A stretch of DNA of 64,000 nt from positions 17,749 to 81,748 of the forward strand of contig CAZCGA010000009.1 in assembly GCA_964498075.1 (NCBI GenBank). Reading direction: 5' to 3'. A model generated the notes under the pieces. The model was not told the DNA's origin. It was given only the letters and a program-made list of their open reading frames with translations, and searched no databases. Made by a program: the position numbers and the translations under genes. The stretch is from CAZCGA01 sp964498075. Lineage in GTDB: Bacteria; Desulfobacterota; Binatia; HRBIN30. Below are positions 22,016 to 30,750 of this stretch, one piece after another. Numbering within the stretch: position 1 is the first letter of the stretch; every line of letters starts with the position of its first letter.

Positions 22016-25000
22016 GTGAGGCGGATCGTGGGTCGATTCAACGCGCGTCGTGTAGTCTGGCTTGTCCTGGTCGTCGCCGTGGCTGCCCACGTTCGACTCC
22101 CGGCGGCCTTTGCGGCGTCCCCAACCGGTGTCCGGATGATTCCCCTGCAACGCGCGAACGGTTCCGCAGCCGCTGTGAGTGCCTCGCAGCACACTGCCGA
22201 TCCACGCGCCGCGGCGCTGGCGCAACGCCTCGGCCAGCGACACGACGGCAGCACACGTGGCGGTGGCGCGGCCGCCTCGCTCAATACCGAGCAGGCCGAC
22301 GGACTCGCCGAGCTGCGCCGACGTGTGGGCAGCGCCGTCGAGGTGCATCTGCGACCCGGTACGGGGACGCCACGCCTGATCCGCGGCGCGGTTCTGCAGC
22401 CCGCCGCGTCTGGCACCGGCGGCGGCGCCGCCGCCGACGCCGACGAAGCGACCGCACGCGAGTTCCTGCGTCGCAACCGCAGCGTGCTGCGTCTGGATGA
22501 TCCGGATCGCGAGCTGGTGCTCACCCGCCGCGAGCACGACGCGCTGGGTCGGCGGCACTTGCGGTTCACCCAGACCTACGCCGGGCTGGCCGTGTGGCCC
22601 GCCGAGCTGGTGGTGCACGTCGATCCGGCCGGCAACGTCGACGTGATGGATGGGGCGTACGTGGCGACGCCGCACACCCTGCTCCAGCACCCGCGCGTCT
22701 CGGCGCCGGCGGCGATCGCCCGCGCCCGGCACGCCGTCCCTGACGGCGCCGCCGCGGAGCCCGGCACGCCGCAGCTGATCATCTACGCGCCCGGAGACCG
22801 CGCGCCGCGCCTGGCGTGGCAGGTGGAGCTGTCGGTCTCGCTGGCGGCCCGCTGGCTGGTGGTCATCGACGGCGCCAGCGGCATGCCCCTCACCGCGTAC
22901 AACCAAGTCACCAGTGAAAACGTCGTGGGCTCCGGGCTCGGTGTGCTTGGGAATACACTGCCGCTGAACGTCTTCCGCTCAGGCAGTACCCTCTTCATGG
23001 TGGACACGAGCAAGCAGATGTTCGACCCGACCTCAAACCCACCCGCACCGGGCACGACGCGCGGCGGCATCGTCGTCCTCGACGCGCGCAACCAGCAGGG
23101 TGACGCGCAAGGGCGCCTCAGCTTGTCGCAGGTGACCTCGAACGACCCCAACTCGTGGAGCGTGGCCGACGCCGTCAGTGCCTCCTTCGGCTTGTCGGAA
23201 ACCTACGACTATTACCTCGAGCGCCATGCGCGCGACTCGCTCGACGGGCAGCAAGGCACGATGATCGGCATCGTACGCTTCGGGCAAGACTTTCAGAATG
23301 CGTTCTGGAACGGCACGATGATGGTGTTCGGCGACGCCCAGCCGTTCGCCGGCGCCTTCGACGTCGTCGCGCACGAGCTGACGCACGGGGTCACGCAGTA
23401 CTCTGCCAACCTGCTGTATCAAAACCAAGCTGGGGCGGTGAACGAGGCCATGTCCGACATCTTCGGCGAGATGGTCGAGGCGCGCACCGTCGGCCAACCC
23501 GACTGGCTCAAGGGCGCGCAGCTCGGCAACCCGTTTCAGAACTACATCAATCCCGCAGCGATCGAGTTCTTCCCAGGACGCGGCTATCCCGCCCGATTCA
23601 GCCAGCTGCTTGCCCCCAACGACCCGGTTCTCGACAACTTCCAAGGGCGCGACAACGGCGGCGTACACATCAACAGTGCGATCATCAATCACGCCTACTA
23701 CCTGCTCGCGGAAGGTTTGGACGGCGGCATCGGGCTGGTCGACGCCGAGCGCATCTTCTACCGCGCGCTGACGCTGCACCTGGTCAACAACTCGCAGTTC
23801 GTCGACGCCCGCTTGGCGTGCATCACCGCGGCCGACGAGCTGTTCGGTCGGGACTCGATGCAGGCGCAGCGCACGGCGCAGGCATTCGACGCCGTCGAGA
23901 TCGTCGGCGACACCCCCACCCCGGAGCCGCCGCCCTTTCTCGGTGTCAGCGGACCCGATGCCACGCTCTACGTCGTCTTCGATCCCGACTCCGAAGCGTA
24001 CATTCTGGGCCGCCGCGAGCCGGCGCTCGGCGACGGCGAGGTCGGCGTGCCGCTCAGCCGAGGCAGCGTCGCGGCCGAACGGCCGTCGGTGGTCGGCGAC
24101 GGCAGCCTGGCGTTCTTCGTGAGCACCGACAACGACGTCTGCAGCATCGACACGGCCGGCCAGGATCCCGAGACCTGCTTTGGGTTCGCCGGCCAGATCA
24201 GCTCGGTCGCGGTGTCGCCCAACGGACAGTTGCTCGGCGTCATCCTCCTCGACGCCCTCGGAAACCCCGACAACGCCATCAACGTCCTCGACCTCGCCGA
24301 TGAGAGCGTGCGCAGCTTCTCGCTGCGGGCACCTGGAAACGATGCCCAGGGGCTCAACACCGTGCTGTTCGCCGATGCCATGGACTTTACGGCCGACAAT
24401 CGTTTTCTGATCTATGATGCGCTCAACGAGATCAGCATCGAGGACGGATCCAACATGCTGCTCTGGAGCATCTTCGCGATCGACCTCGATACGGAGCAGA
24501 CGCTGATGGTCGTGCCGCCGATGCGCGGCCTAGACATCAGCTTCCCGGCGTTGAGCCAGACCAGCGACAACTTCGTCACCTTCAACGTCGTGGACCAGCA
24601 GACCAACGCCTCGAAGATCCTGGCGGGCAACGTGACCACCGGGCTGCTCGTCGAGGTGGCGGATGCCGGCAGCGGCTTTGCGAGCGCGTCGTACATGGGT
24701 GACGACTCGGCGATCATTTACTCGGTCAGCGACGACACCCCCACCGGCCACTCGCTCCAACGGCAGCCGCTGGCGGCCGACCGGATCACGCCGTCGGGAA
24801 CGGCGACGCAGTTTCTGAGCGACGCCGTCTTCGGTGTGATCTACCGGCGCGGGGCCTTCAGCGGGCCGGTTCCAGGTGGCTGTGCCGGCAACTGCGACCG
24901 GACCGGTCCGGTGAGCACGGCCGACCTGATGCGCAGCCTCAGCGTCGCGCTCGGCACCGCGGCGCTCGGCGACTGCACCGCGATCGACCGCGACGGCAAC

Positions 25001-25066
25001 CGTACGGTGACGATCAGTGAGTTGGTCACCGCAGTGAATGCGGCGTCGAGCGGGTGCGCGGACTAG
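22016..25066 (+). CDS. Secreted thermolysin-family (M4) metalloprotease with dockerin-like C-terminus
   Basis: 1016 aa. Signal peptide over about residues 1-33 (ending LPAAFA), an FTP-type inhibitory propeptide ('RHLRFTQTYAGLAVWPAEL'), then the M4 catalytic domain: HELTH near residue 453 and NEAMSD near 476 supply the three zinc ligands, and GGVHINS near 548 holds the proton-donor His. After about residue 640 a beta-propeller-like region follows, and the last 60 residues form two dockerin-like EF-hand segments (CAGNCDRTG..STADL; IDRDGNRTVTISELV). Start GTG at 22016. Likely exported and perhaps retained through its C-terminal repeats. It faces era across 113 nt. Confidence 0.9.
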   Translation: MRRIVGRFNARRVVWLVLVVAVAAHVRLPAAFAASPTGVRMIPLQRANGSAAAVSASQHTADPRAAALAQRLGQRHDGSTRGGGAAASLNTEQADGLAELRRRVGSAVEVHLRPGTGTPRLIRGAVLQPAASGTGGGAAADADEATAREFLRRNRSVLRLDDPDRELVLTRREHDALGRRHLRFTQTYAGLAVWPAELVVHVDPAGNVDVMDGAYVATPHTLLQHPRVSAPAAIARARHAVPDGAAAEPGTPQLIIYAPGDRAPRLAWQVELSVSLAARWLVVIDGASGMPLTAYNQVTSENVVGSGLGVLGNTLPLNVFRSGSTLFMVDTSKQMFDPTSNPPAPGTTRGGIVVLDARNQQGDAQGRLSLSQVTSNDPNSWSVADAVSASFGLSETYDYYLERHARDSLDGQQGTMIGIVRFGQDFQNAFWNGTMMVFGDAQPFAGAFDVVAHELTHGVTQYSANLLYQNQAGAVNEAMSDIFGEMVEARTVGQPDWLKGAQLGNPFQNYINPAAIEFFPGRGYPARFSQLLAPNDPVLDNFQGRDNGGVHINSAIINHAYYLLAEGLDGGIGLVDAERIFYRALTLHLVNNSQFVDARLACITAADELFGRDSMQAQRTAQAFDAVEIVGDTPTPEPPPFLGVSGPDATLYVVFDPDSEAYILGRREPALGDGEVGVPLSRGSVAAERPSVVGDGSLAFFVSTDNDVCSIDTAGQDPETCFGFAGQISSVAVSPNGQLLGVILLDALGNPDNAINVLDLADESVRSFSLRAPGNDAQGLNTVLFADAMDFTADNRFLIYDALNEISIEDGSNMLLWSIFAIDLDTEQTLMVVPPMRGLDISFPALSQTSDNFVTFNVVDQQTNASKILAGNVTTGLLVEVADAGSGFASASYMGDDSAIIYSVSDDTPTGHSLQRQPLAADRITPSGTATQFLSDAVFGVIYRRGAFSGPVPGGCAGNCDRTGPVSTADLMRSLSVALGTAALGDCTAIDRDGNRTVTISELVTAVNAASSGCAD

Positions 25067-25227
25067 CCAGCGCGTCGGTTACGCCGCCACTGACGCCCAT
25101 TCGCCAAGGTGAACTCTACTTTGCGCTCGGGTCTGAGCCGCTGCACGCGCCAGGTAGCCTCGGGAAGCAGGGAGTAGATGGCGCCCGAATCAACGAGAAA
25201 CCGCACGTCACGCGCTCGTCCGCTCAT
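25063..25227 (-). pseudogene. Fragment of a retropepsin-like aspartic protease
   Basis: 54 codons matching the first half of the gene at 30187-30618: 'RARDVRFLVDSGAIYSLLPE' with the catalytic DSG triad, then 'LRPERKVEFTLANG', after which similarity stops and a short Arg-rich tail ends the frame. The DNA over 25102-25223 is about 93% identical to 30451-30572. Its ATG overlaps the stop of the broken amidohydrolase (ATGA). A partial copy, probably non-functional. Confidence 0.7.
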
Positions 25228-26636
25228 GGCTCCATCCACTCTTCGGGCGTGTGGGCGACTCCACCACGGATGGTCCATCTGACAGCGCGTAGGGCGCGCA
25301 GGTCTTGTGACGCATCGCCGGCCACCAGGTCGGCGCGTTTCCCGACCGCGAGCGTCCCGATCTCGGAATCGAGACCCAGCATCTTCGCCGGTGAGCTCGT
25401 CGCCGCGGCGATGGTTTCGACTGGCGAGAGGCCGGCCTCGCTCACCAGCTCCATCTCGCGCGCGACCTGGGGACCATGGAAGTGATAGACCGCATCCGGC
25501 CACGGTGACGGCGTGTCAGTCCCGACCACGATCGGTACACCGGCGCGATGCTCGCGTTGCAGGTTTCGTTGCCCGATGCGCAGCGCATGGAGCAATCGAT
25601 CCCTCGAAAGGGCGAAGCGCGCGATCCACGGGCGGGTGAACTCGAAGGTCCACGGGGCCGCCCAGCCGATGACCCCTACGTAAAAGTGCCGCACCGCATC
25701 CGGAGCGTGTGCGGTGGCGAGCTCGATCTCCGGCACAACGAGACGTACGTGCGGGTCGTCCACGCGGCTGACGTCGTAGACGGCCGGGAAGGTATCTATG
25801 AGCGACAGCGTGGTGAGCTGGTAGGCACCGCTCTTGCCGAGCCGTTCGATGAAGGCGTCGGAAAGCTCCTGCGGCGCGGCCATGTCGAGTGCAGCGTGCA
25901 TGATCGCGTGTGCACCGATGTCGAGCGCCGCCCGTTGCGTCGACTCGGTGCGCGCGTGAACATAGAGCGGAAGGCCTCGACGGCGCGCACCCTCAACCAC
26001 CGCAGCCAGGATATCCGGCGGGAACGGTCGCGGGCCACCGAAGGGTCCGAAGCCGTCCTCGAGGGCGATCTTCACACCAACGCCCTGGAGTGACTGGATC
26101 ACGTCGAGCTTCGCCTCGACCTCGGCGGGCGTTGCCTCGGCACCGAAGCGTGGGTGCCCGTAGCCGTCCGGCGGGCGAACTTAAGGTCCCGTGGTGAGAT
26201 AGCGCGGACCGGGGTTGCCGGCCGCGAGCCAGCTTTGAATGTCGCGCGCGACCTCGACGAAGGCGCCGGCGTCGAGGACGGTCGTGACGCCGCAAGCGAG
26301 GTAGGCCCGCAGGTGCTGGCGGTTCAGCGCGCGGATCGTCTCATCGGAATCGTGGCGATACGAGCTGCCCGAGGCGGCGACGAAGTGGACGTGCGAATCG
26401 ATCAGCCCCGGGAGGGCGGTCATGCCGGCGGCATCGATCAGCCGGCCGCGAACCGCCATCGCACCGCTCGGTTCGATGGCGCGGATGCGACCGTCTCCGA
26501 TCAGGATGTCGACGTTCGCCCTCGGCGGTTCACCGGAACCGTCGACCATAAGGGCGCCACGAATGAACACCTCCTCCGCACGAACGTACTGCGCCGACAG
26601 CGCAATCGCGGTGACCAGCAGTAGCGCCGTGCGCAC
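25224..26636 (-). pseudogene. Exported amidohydrolase interrupted by an in-frame TAA
   Basis: Both halves lie in one frame. The first has a signal peptide (TALLLVTAIALSAQYVRA), 'ALMVDGSGEPP' and the metal motif DSHVHF; the second has 'LPLYVHARTES', 'GVPIVVGTDTPSPWP' and 'GTLAVGKRADLVAGD', all typical of imidazolonepropionase/prolidase-type amidohydrolases. They are separated by TAA at 26183-26181, directly after 'YLTTGP'. One base change would restore about 470 codons. The likely start is GTG at 26636 behind GGAGAG. Recent nonsense mutation or sequence error; substrate unknown. Confidence 0.75.
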
Positions 26637-26711
26637 GATGGCTCTCCGCGCCGTCCAAATTGGTGGCGACGAGCCGCGCCGTCTTTTGGCGTCGGTCTCT
26701 CGAACGGGGCT

Positions 26712-26820
26712 AACTTTCATTCGACCCACGAGGCCGAGCTGACTGATCACTCGAGCTTCGCGCCTCATCCCCTTTTCTCCCGGGGGGCGGTCATTACTGG
26801 AGTGGCATCCTCCTGTCCAC
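26712..26820. repeat. Intergenic repeat, copy A
   Basis: About 108 nt that align by eye at roughly 75% to 31219-31325, with shared blocks around CTGATCAC, CGAGCTTCGCG and ATCCCC. Both copies sit just upstream of a minus-strand gene. A decayed dispersed element or shared leader. Confidence 0.5.
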
Positions 26821-26877
26821 GTTCGGCGGTTCTCCACCAGATCGCACAGAACCGCGACAACCCGCCGGCCTCGCGGG

Positions 26878-27939
26878 CTATCCCCCGAACCGCACCCCCA
26901 CGGACGCTCCAGTGAGTCGCGCGAAGCGCCGCGCGAGTCCAGGTACCAGAGGTTTCCACAAACTGGCGACTGGGCTGCCCGCGGCGGCAACTCGATCCTT
27001 TGCGACGACGGCGATCAAGCGCAGGCAGTGTAATGCCTCATGCCAGTGAAGCGACAGGTCATCGATGCGGTGGATGCGCGCATAGGCAGCTCCGAATATT
27101 CGCGCGGCACGTCGTCCGAGAGCTTGGATCACTGGTCGCACTGCCGCAGACATCTGGCCCGGCACGAAGCTGAGCAGCAAGGCGGTGCGCGCCACATCGA
27201 ACTCGTTGTCGGCAACGGTGGCGAGCTCCCAGTCGAGCACGGCGGTGATCTTGCCGTCCACGGCAAGGAGGTTGAAAGCGTGGAGGTCACCGTGACAGAC
27301 AGCCGGCCGAGCGGGCGGAGCTGGTCTGTGTTTGAGCAGCCACTCGAACCCGGTCATGCCGCCAGCCGGGAGATTGGGAACCTGAGACTCAATTTCCAAC
27401 AGTGCCGCTTCGGCTCCAAACTGTGTTGCGGTACAGCCAGCAGCTGTCAGCTGATCGAGGACGATGCGCGCATCCAGAGCGTGCAATGCCGCCATCGTGT
27501 CGGCGAGCACAAAGGGGATGCGCTGGAACGCCCGCCACGCGCTGCGAGGCCCAGAGACGGTCACGGGGTAGAGGCCACGCGCGGGACCCTTGACCACGAA
27601 CGGCCGGCCAAGTCCGGCGGCCGAGTCACCACCCATGCGAACGCGAGGTGCCGGAAAGCCGAGGTCAGCCACCGCTCGCTGAATGACAGTCTCACGAACG
27701 GCGGCGCTGTCGTCGTGCATGATGCGAACGACAAGCGCGCCGTCGAGCCCGTCAGGCGGGTTGGCGAGGCGAAATGCAAAAAGGTCAGCCGAGTACCCGC
27801 CCGACAATCGCTGCGGCGCCTCGGCATAAGCGAGGTCATCGCGACAAGTGCTTGTGCCGAGTACTGACAACAGGCGTTCGATGGGCGCAGAATCACGACT
27901 GTCGCGCACCAGCACAGACTCCAATTTGTAGTCGGCCAA
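26878..27939 (-). CDS. Aminoglycoside-phosphotransferase-family kinase
   Basis: 353 aa. Protein-kinase-like fold: Gly-rich start 'RLSGGYSADLFAFRL', the Brenner loop CHGDLHAFNLL near residue 213 with the catalytic Asp, and 'AVLDWELATVADNEFDVA' with the metal-binding DWE. Such enzymes phosphorylate small alcohols (choline, homoserine, fructosamine, antibiotics); specificity is unknown. The longest start is TTG at 27939; GTG codons at 27915 and 27909 are alternatives, so the N-terminus is uncertain. Confidence 0.8.
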   Translation of the reverse strand: MADYKLESVLVRDSRDSAPIERLLSVLGTSTCRDDLAYAEAPQRLSGGYSADLFAFRLANPPDGLDGALVVRIMHDDSAAVRETVIQRAVADLGFPAPRVRMGGDSAAGLGRPFVVKGPARGLYPVTVSGPRSAWRAFQRIPFVLADTMAALHALDARIVLDQLTAAGCTATQFGAEAALLEIESQVPNLPAGGMTGFEWLLKHRPAPPARPAVCHGDLHAFNLLAVDGKITAVLDWELATVADNEFDVARTALLLSFVPGQMSAAVRPVIQALGRRAARIFGAAYARIHRIDDLSLHWHEALHCLRLIAVVAKDRVAAAGSPVASLWKPLVPGLARRFARLTGASVGVRFGG

Positions 27940-28046
27940 CGGCTTCGCTCACCCGTCGCGGCCAGAACGCGACCCGAGATACTTGCCCGAACGGCCTCGT
28001 GGCCGTCCTTCGATCGCCTCGCCGAACGATCACTCTCACCATAATG

Positions 28047-28219
28047 CTACTCCAGAGGTGCAATCTTCTTCAAAGACTTGCCCTGGGCGGCACGCTTCCA
28101 GTTGTCGAGCAGTTCCGGCTTGTGGAGATCGTACCACTCCAGGGCATGAGCAAGCGGAGGCTCGTGCTACTCGCGTTGTGGAAGTCAGCCAGCTGGATGC
28201 GGCCAAGTGGCAATTCGCC
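28047..28219 (-). pseudogene. Decayed DUF4160 gene fragment
   Basis: The minus strand ends with LEWYDLHKPELLDNWKRA and 'GKSLKKIAPLE' before TAG at 28049-28047, the usual DUF4160 C-terminus. Upstream, 'GELPLGRIQLA' continues the family pattern only in another frame, and the N-terminal half is gone. DUF4160 is usually paired with DUF2442 in toxin-antitoxin-like modules; no partner remains. Confidence 0.55.
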
Positions 28220-28300
28220 TACCCCCGAACGGCGACCGCGCAGCGTCGGTCGCGATGAGCAGCCGAGCTCAAGCCGGTCCGCTCCAGGCGTAACTAGCGA

Positions 28301-28490
28301 TCACTTTGGCGGCGGAACTCCGAGGTCCTTTCATATCTTGCGCGCCAAAGCCGTCATCGATCTCGTTGTGTCGGGGAACTGACGATCGCTTGTTTTGCCC
28401 AGGATGGTGCCACCACGAATGCCGCCCACCCTCACGAAGAAGGGCACACCCGTTGGCTCGGAGATGGCGAAGGAGATCGCCGCGCTTCAT
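28301..28490 (-). pseudogene. hicA: Frameshifted HicA-type toxin gene
   Basis: The N-terminal half is a normal HicA mRNA interferase: MKRGDLLRHLRANGCALLRE, then 'GGRHSWWHHP' with the catalytic His and 'SSVPRHNEIDDG'. After that Gly one extra T shifts the frame; in the next frame LARKI, a TGA, then KDLGVPPPK and stop restores the family C-terminus. So there is a +1 insertion plus a TGA where Cys is expected. Unshifted, the frame runs on to 28269. The ATG overlaps the hicB stop by 4 nt. The toxin is likely inactive. Confidence 0.75.
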
Positions 28491-28699
28491 AGCGCGATCG
28501 ATTCCTCGTCGAACCCTTCTCCAGCGGCCTCCAATGCATCGCGTCGATTGAGCTCCAGCGCCTCGCGCAGCGTGATCCGAAGCGTTTCAACGAGCTGCTC
28601 GCGCGTTGGCTCCTGGCAATTGACCCCCGGAACTTCTTCGATCCAGCCAATCCACCAGTCACCGGACTTCTTGAGCACAGCGGTGTAGGTACCCTTCAT
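28487..28699 (-). CDS. hicB: HicB-type antitoxin
   Basis: 70 aa: 'MKGTYTAVLKKSGDWWIGWIEEV' followed by 'GVNCQEPTREQLVETLRITLREAL', the partial RNase H-like HicB fold, with a short acidic tail 'GFDEESIAL' and no clear DNA-binding domain. ATG at 28699 follows GGAG at normal distance; a TTG 12 nt upstream is possible. It precedes and overlaps hicA, the order of many hicBA pairs. With the toxin broken it may be a relic. Confidence 0.8.
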   Translation of the reverse strand: MKGTYTAVLKKSGDWWIGWIEEVPGVNCQEPTREQLVETLRITLREALELNRRDALEAAGEGFDEESIAL

Positions 28700-28812
28700 A
28701 GCAGTCTCCAAGCCCAGGGCCTCGCGATGAACCGCCAGCGCCGCAACGCTCGCGACTCGCGGCGAAGTTGAAGCCGGTCGGCTCGATCGCGTCGTCTTTG
28801 GGCGGCCGCTTG

Positions 28813-29529
28813 TCAGCCCTGCTGACCCGTCCGCTCAACAGCGGTTTCAAGATCGTCAAGGAACTGCGGATCATGCGTTTCGTCGACGTACTTCAGGTTC
28901 CACAGGCTACTCCGCCGGATGTCGTCGTGTGGGCTGTGGTGCCCCAACCATCCTCTGCTAGCTGACTCAATCGGGGCGAGGTGGTTTGAGAGAAGGGAAA
29001 TGGCGTTCCGCTCAATGAGGGCGCGCTTGCTGTCGGGGCCTGGCTCATCAGGCACATCTACCCACAATACCGTCATGGCACGGATGTATTCGGACACTTT
29101 CCGCTCCCAGGCAGCTTCTGCCGCCCGAGCTGTCGGACTCTCGCGAACGGCAGGCGGGGCTGATGAGCCGACACCCCAGGTTGGAAGGGACGCGCGATCT
29201 CGGGCAAGCAGGGCAGCGCCAACGTGAAGGCGAAAGATAGACCCACGATGATTGCCTCCGCCGACTTGAGTCCCGAGGTGCGCCCTAAGCCGTCCCCACA
29301 AGGTCGATCTTGAAGCCGCACGCACCGCATGTGTGCCGACACGCACGATTCTCGCGACACCTGGCTTCGACGATCTGTACTCACCAGACTCTCGGAAAAA
29401 ATAAACGCCCCGCACCGGGAATGCGGTTTCCCCGTTGTACGTGTCCAACCGCAGTCCTTGGTTTGCAAAGGATTCAAGCCGCGAAAGGACCGAATAGAAG
29501 CGATCAAGATCAGCGGCCGTGACATTCAT
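28813..29529 (-). CDS. GIY-YIG-like nuclease-domain protein
   Basis: 238 aa. 'GVYFFRESGE' followed by 'RIVRVGTHA' and a conserved Arg, then 'LWGRLRAHLG' and 'GGGNHRGSIFRLHVG', matches the GIY-YIG_2-type set with the two Tyr/Val strands and downstream Arg. The C-terminal half ends in 'NLKYVDETHDPQFLDDLE'. No partner methylase is visible, so restriction, repair or defence are all possible. Base composition is AT-richer than the housekeeping genes, suggesting transfer. Confidence 0.6.
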   Translation of the reverse strand: MNVTAADLDRFYSVLSRLESFANQGLRLDTYNGETAFPVRGVYFFRESGEYRSSKPGVARIVRVGTHAVRAASRSTLWGRLRAHLGTQVGGGNHRGSIFRLHVGAALLARDRASLPTWGVGSSAPPAVRESPTARAAEAAWERKVSEYIRAMTVLWVDVPDEPGPDSKRALIERNAISLLSNHLAPIESASRGWLGHHSPHDDIRRSSLWNLKYVDETHDPQFLDDLETAVERTGQQG

Positions 29530-29770
29530 TGCATGTATGCCCGTTCAACCAGCGTCGCTGAAGACCGAACCTCAAACCCTCCATCGGAACTTCGACCGAG
29601 AATCCTTCGCCTTCCAGGAATGGAACGATCCCTTCTCGATAGCGTTTGCCTGCGAGGACGATCACTCTCGTACCCGGCAGAAGCATTTTGCGCAGTTGTT
29701 GTCGAACCCGTTCGGCCCATGCAAGTCGCTCGGCATTCACCATCTTGTTGAGCGTCTTCTCATACCTGTG
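29510..29770 (-). pseudogene. 3' fragment of a DUF6884 gene
   Basis: Residues 'YEKTLNKMVNAERLAWAERV' and 'VIVLAGKRYREGIVPFLEG' through 'VEVPMEGLRFGLQRRWL' are the C-terminal half of DUF6884. The N-terminal half with its usual Cys/Lys motifs is absent; at about 29765-29770 the sequence changes into the DUF5615 gene in another frame. The stop overlaps the GIY-YIG start by 20 nt. Confidence 0.6.
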
Positions 29771-29978
29771 GCGGCGTACCGCGCCGGGCCACGAGATCAA
29801 CGAAATCCTCGTCCTTCGTGAACACCACGGCCTGCGCCGTGCGAGCCTTTACGAAGACCTCTGGATCTTCCGCCTCTCTCAAGTCGAGGTCGCGAACGTG
29901 CGTTGCATCCACAGCGAACTGTCTGCGAATCCACGGACAAAGTTTCGGAGAAATGTGGGCGTCGAGCCAAAGGATCAC
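29760..29978 (-). pseudogene. Truncated DUF5615 (PIN-like) toxin
   Basis: 72 aa beginning 'ILWLDAHISPKLCPWIRRQF' and containing 'VVFTKDEDFVDLVARRG', the PIN-like DUF5615 fold with acidic residues for an RNase site. Relatives continue about 40 residues further after 'PPQVI'; here a TGA follows PPQV at the junction with the DUF6884 fragment. GTG start overlaps the DUF433 stop (GTGA). Activity is doubtful because the C-terminal strands are missing. Confidence 0.7.
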
Positions 29979-30199
29979 GTGGCAACCACAGCATGGCTGA
30001 CGCGGCTGCTCGCAAATCGCAAGCAGGCGTAAATGTCCTCGACTTCGAGATCAGGATGCTCCTTCACGATCTGCTTCGGTGTCATTCCCGAAGCGAGAAG
30101 CTCTAGGACGTCCGATACCCGGATACGCATGCCGCGAATGCAGGGGCGTCCCCCACACTGCCGAGGGTTCACCGTAATCCGATCCATCAATTTGGCCAT
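29975..30199 (-). CDS. DUF433 antitoxin-like protein
   Basis: 74 aa, complete: 'MDRITVNPRQCGGRPCIRGM' then 'VSDVLELLASGMTPKQIV' and 'DLEVEDIYACLRFA', the winged-helix DUF433 family, antitoxin partner of DUF5615/VapC-like toxins. ATG at 30199 has a strong GAGAGGG site. It is followed with a 4-nt overlap by the truncated toxin, and its start overlaps the retropepsin-like gene by 13 nt. Confidence 0.85.
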   Translation of the reverse strand: MAKLMDRITVNPRQCGGRPCIRGMRIRVSDVLELLASGMTPKQIVKEHPDLEVEDIYACLRFASSRVSHAVVAT

Positions 30200-30618
30200 G
30201 GTCCCTCTCTACCACAGGTCGTCGCAGCTGCATTGTTCGGCCTACCTCGACGGCGCAGATGCGAAAGGGCCATCTGCATCGGCAGAATTTCGCGAGTCAG
30301 TGGATTGAGCATCAAGCCGAGCGTCTCGAGCGTCACGGCTCCGAGCAGTGCGCCGTCGTGTCCTTCGCCAAATACGACTGGTGATGTGGCGGCATGTTCT
30401 CGGATCTCGAGGCGACACTCGGAATCCCCGCGCTCGATGGGTGTGCCATCCGCCAACGTGAACTCTACTTTGCGCTCGGGTCTGAGCCGTAGCGCGCGCC
30501 AGGTAACCTCGGGAAGCACAGAGTAGATGGCGCCCGAATCGACGAGAAACCGTACGTCACGCGCTCGTCCGCGCCCGTCGGACCTTCGCAGCCGCGCGTG
30601 CACATACGTGATGCCCAT
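30187..30618 (-). CDS. Clan AA (retropepsin-like) aspartic protease
   Basis: 143 aa from ATG 30618 (MGITYVHARLR). 'FLVDSGAIYSVLPE' holds the catalytic Asp in a DSG triad and 'GALLGAVTLETLGLML' the flap-side motif, so one chain supplies half of a dimeric site, as in retropepsins. Such small bacterial genes are common beside toxin-antitoxin modules; substrates unknown. Runs into DUF433 downstream. A partial near-identical copy lies at 25063-25227. Confidence 0.75.
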   Translation of the reverse strand: MGITYVHARLRRSDGRGRARDVRFLVDSGAIYSVLPEVTWRALRLRPERKVEFTLADGTPIERGDSECRLEIREHAATSPVVFGEGHDGALLGAVTLETLGLMLNPLTREILPMQMALSHLRRRGRPNNAAATTCGREGPWPN

Positions 30619-30750
30619 GGTGGCGAGCGTAGAGCAGGCATTCCGTGGGGTCAACCAAGTCAGCCAGGTGACGCGCGACTCGCCGAACGCTCCTGCCGTT
30701 CAGCGGCGTGATCCCGAGCGTAAGCCAGGATCACGTCCGCCTGCAACGGC

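Noticed and set aside
28301..28350. Selenocysteine reading of the TGA in hicA (and in the alkD-like gene)
   Set aside because: No SECIS-like hairpin was seen, both sites need a frameshift as well, and neither family uses selenocysteine.
27774..28382. 202-codon plus-strand frame
   Set aside because: It runs across the APH start, the DUF4160 remnant and the hicA 3' end on the opposite strand and has no coherent protein features.
29510..29530. CNECH, a haem-like motif in a small frame
   Set aside because: It lies in the last codons of the DUF6884 fragment, with no signal peptide and overlapping the next gene's start; chance.
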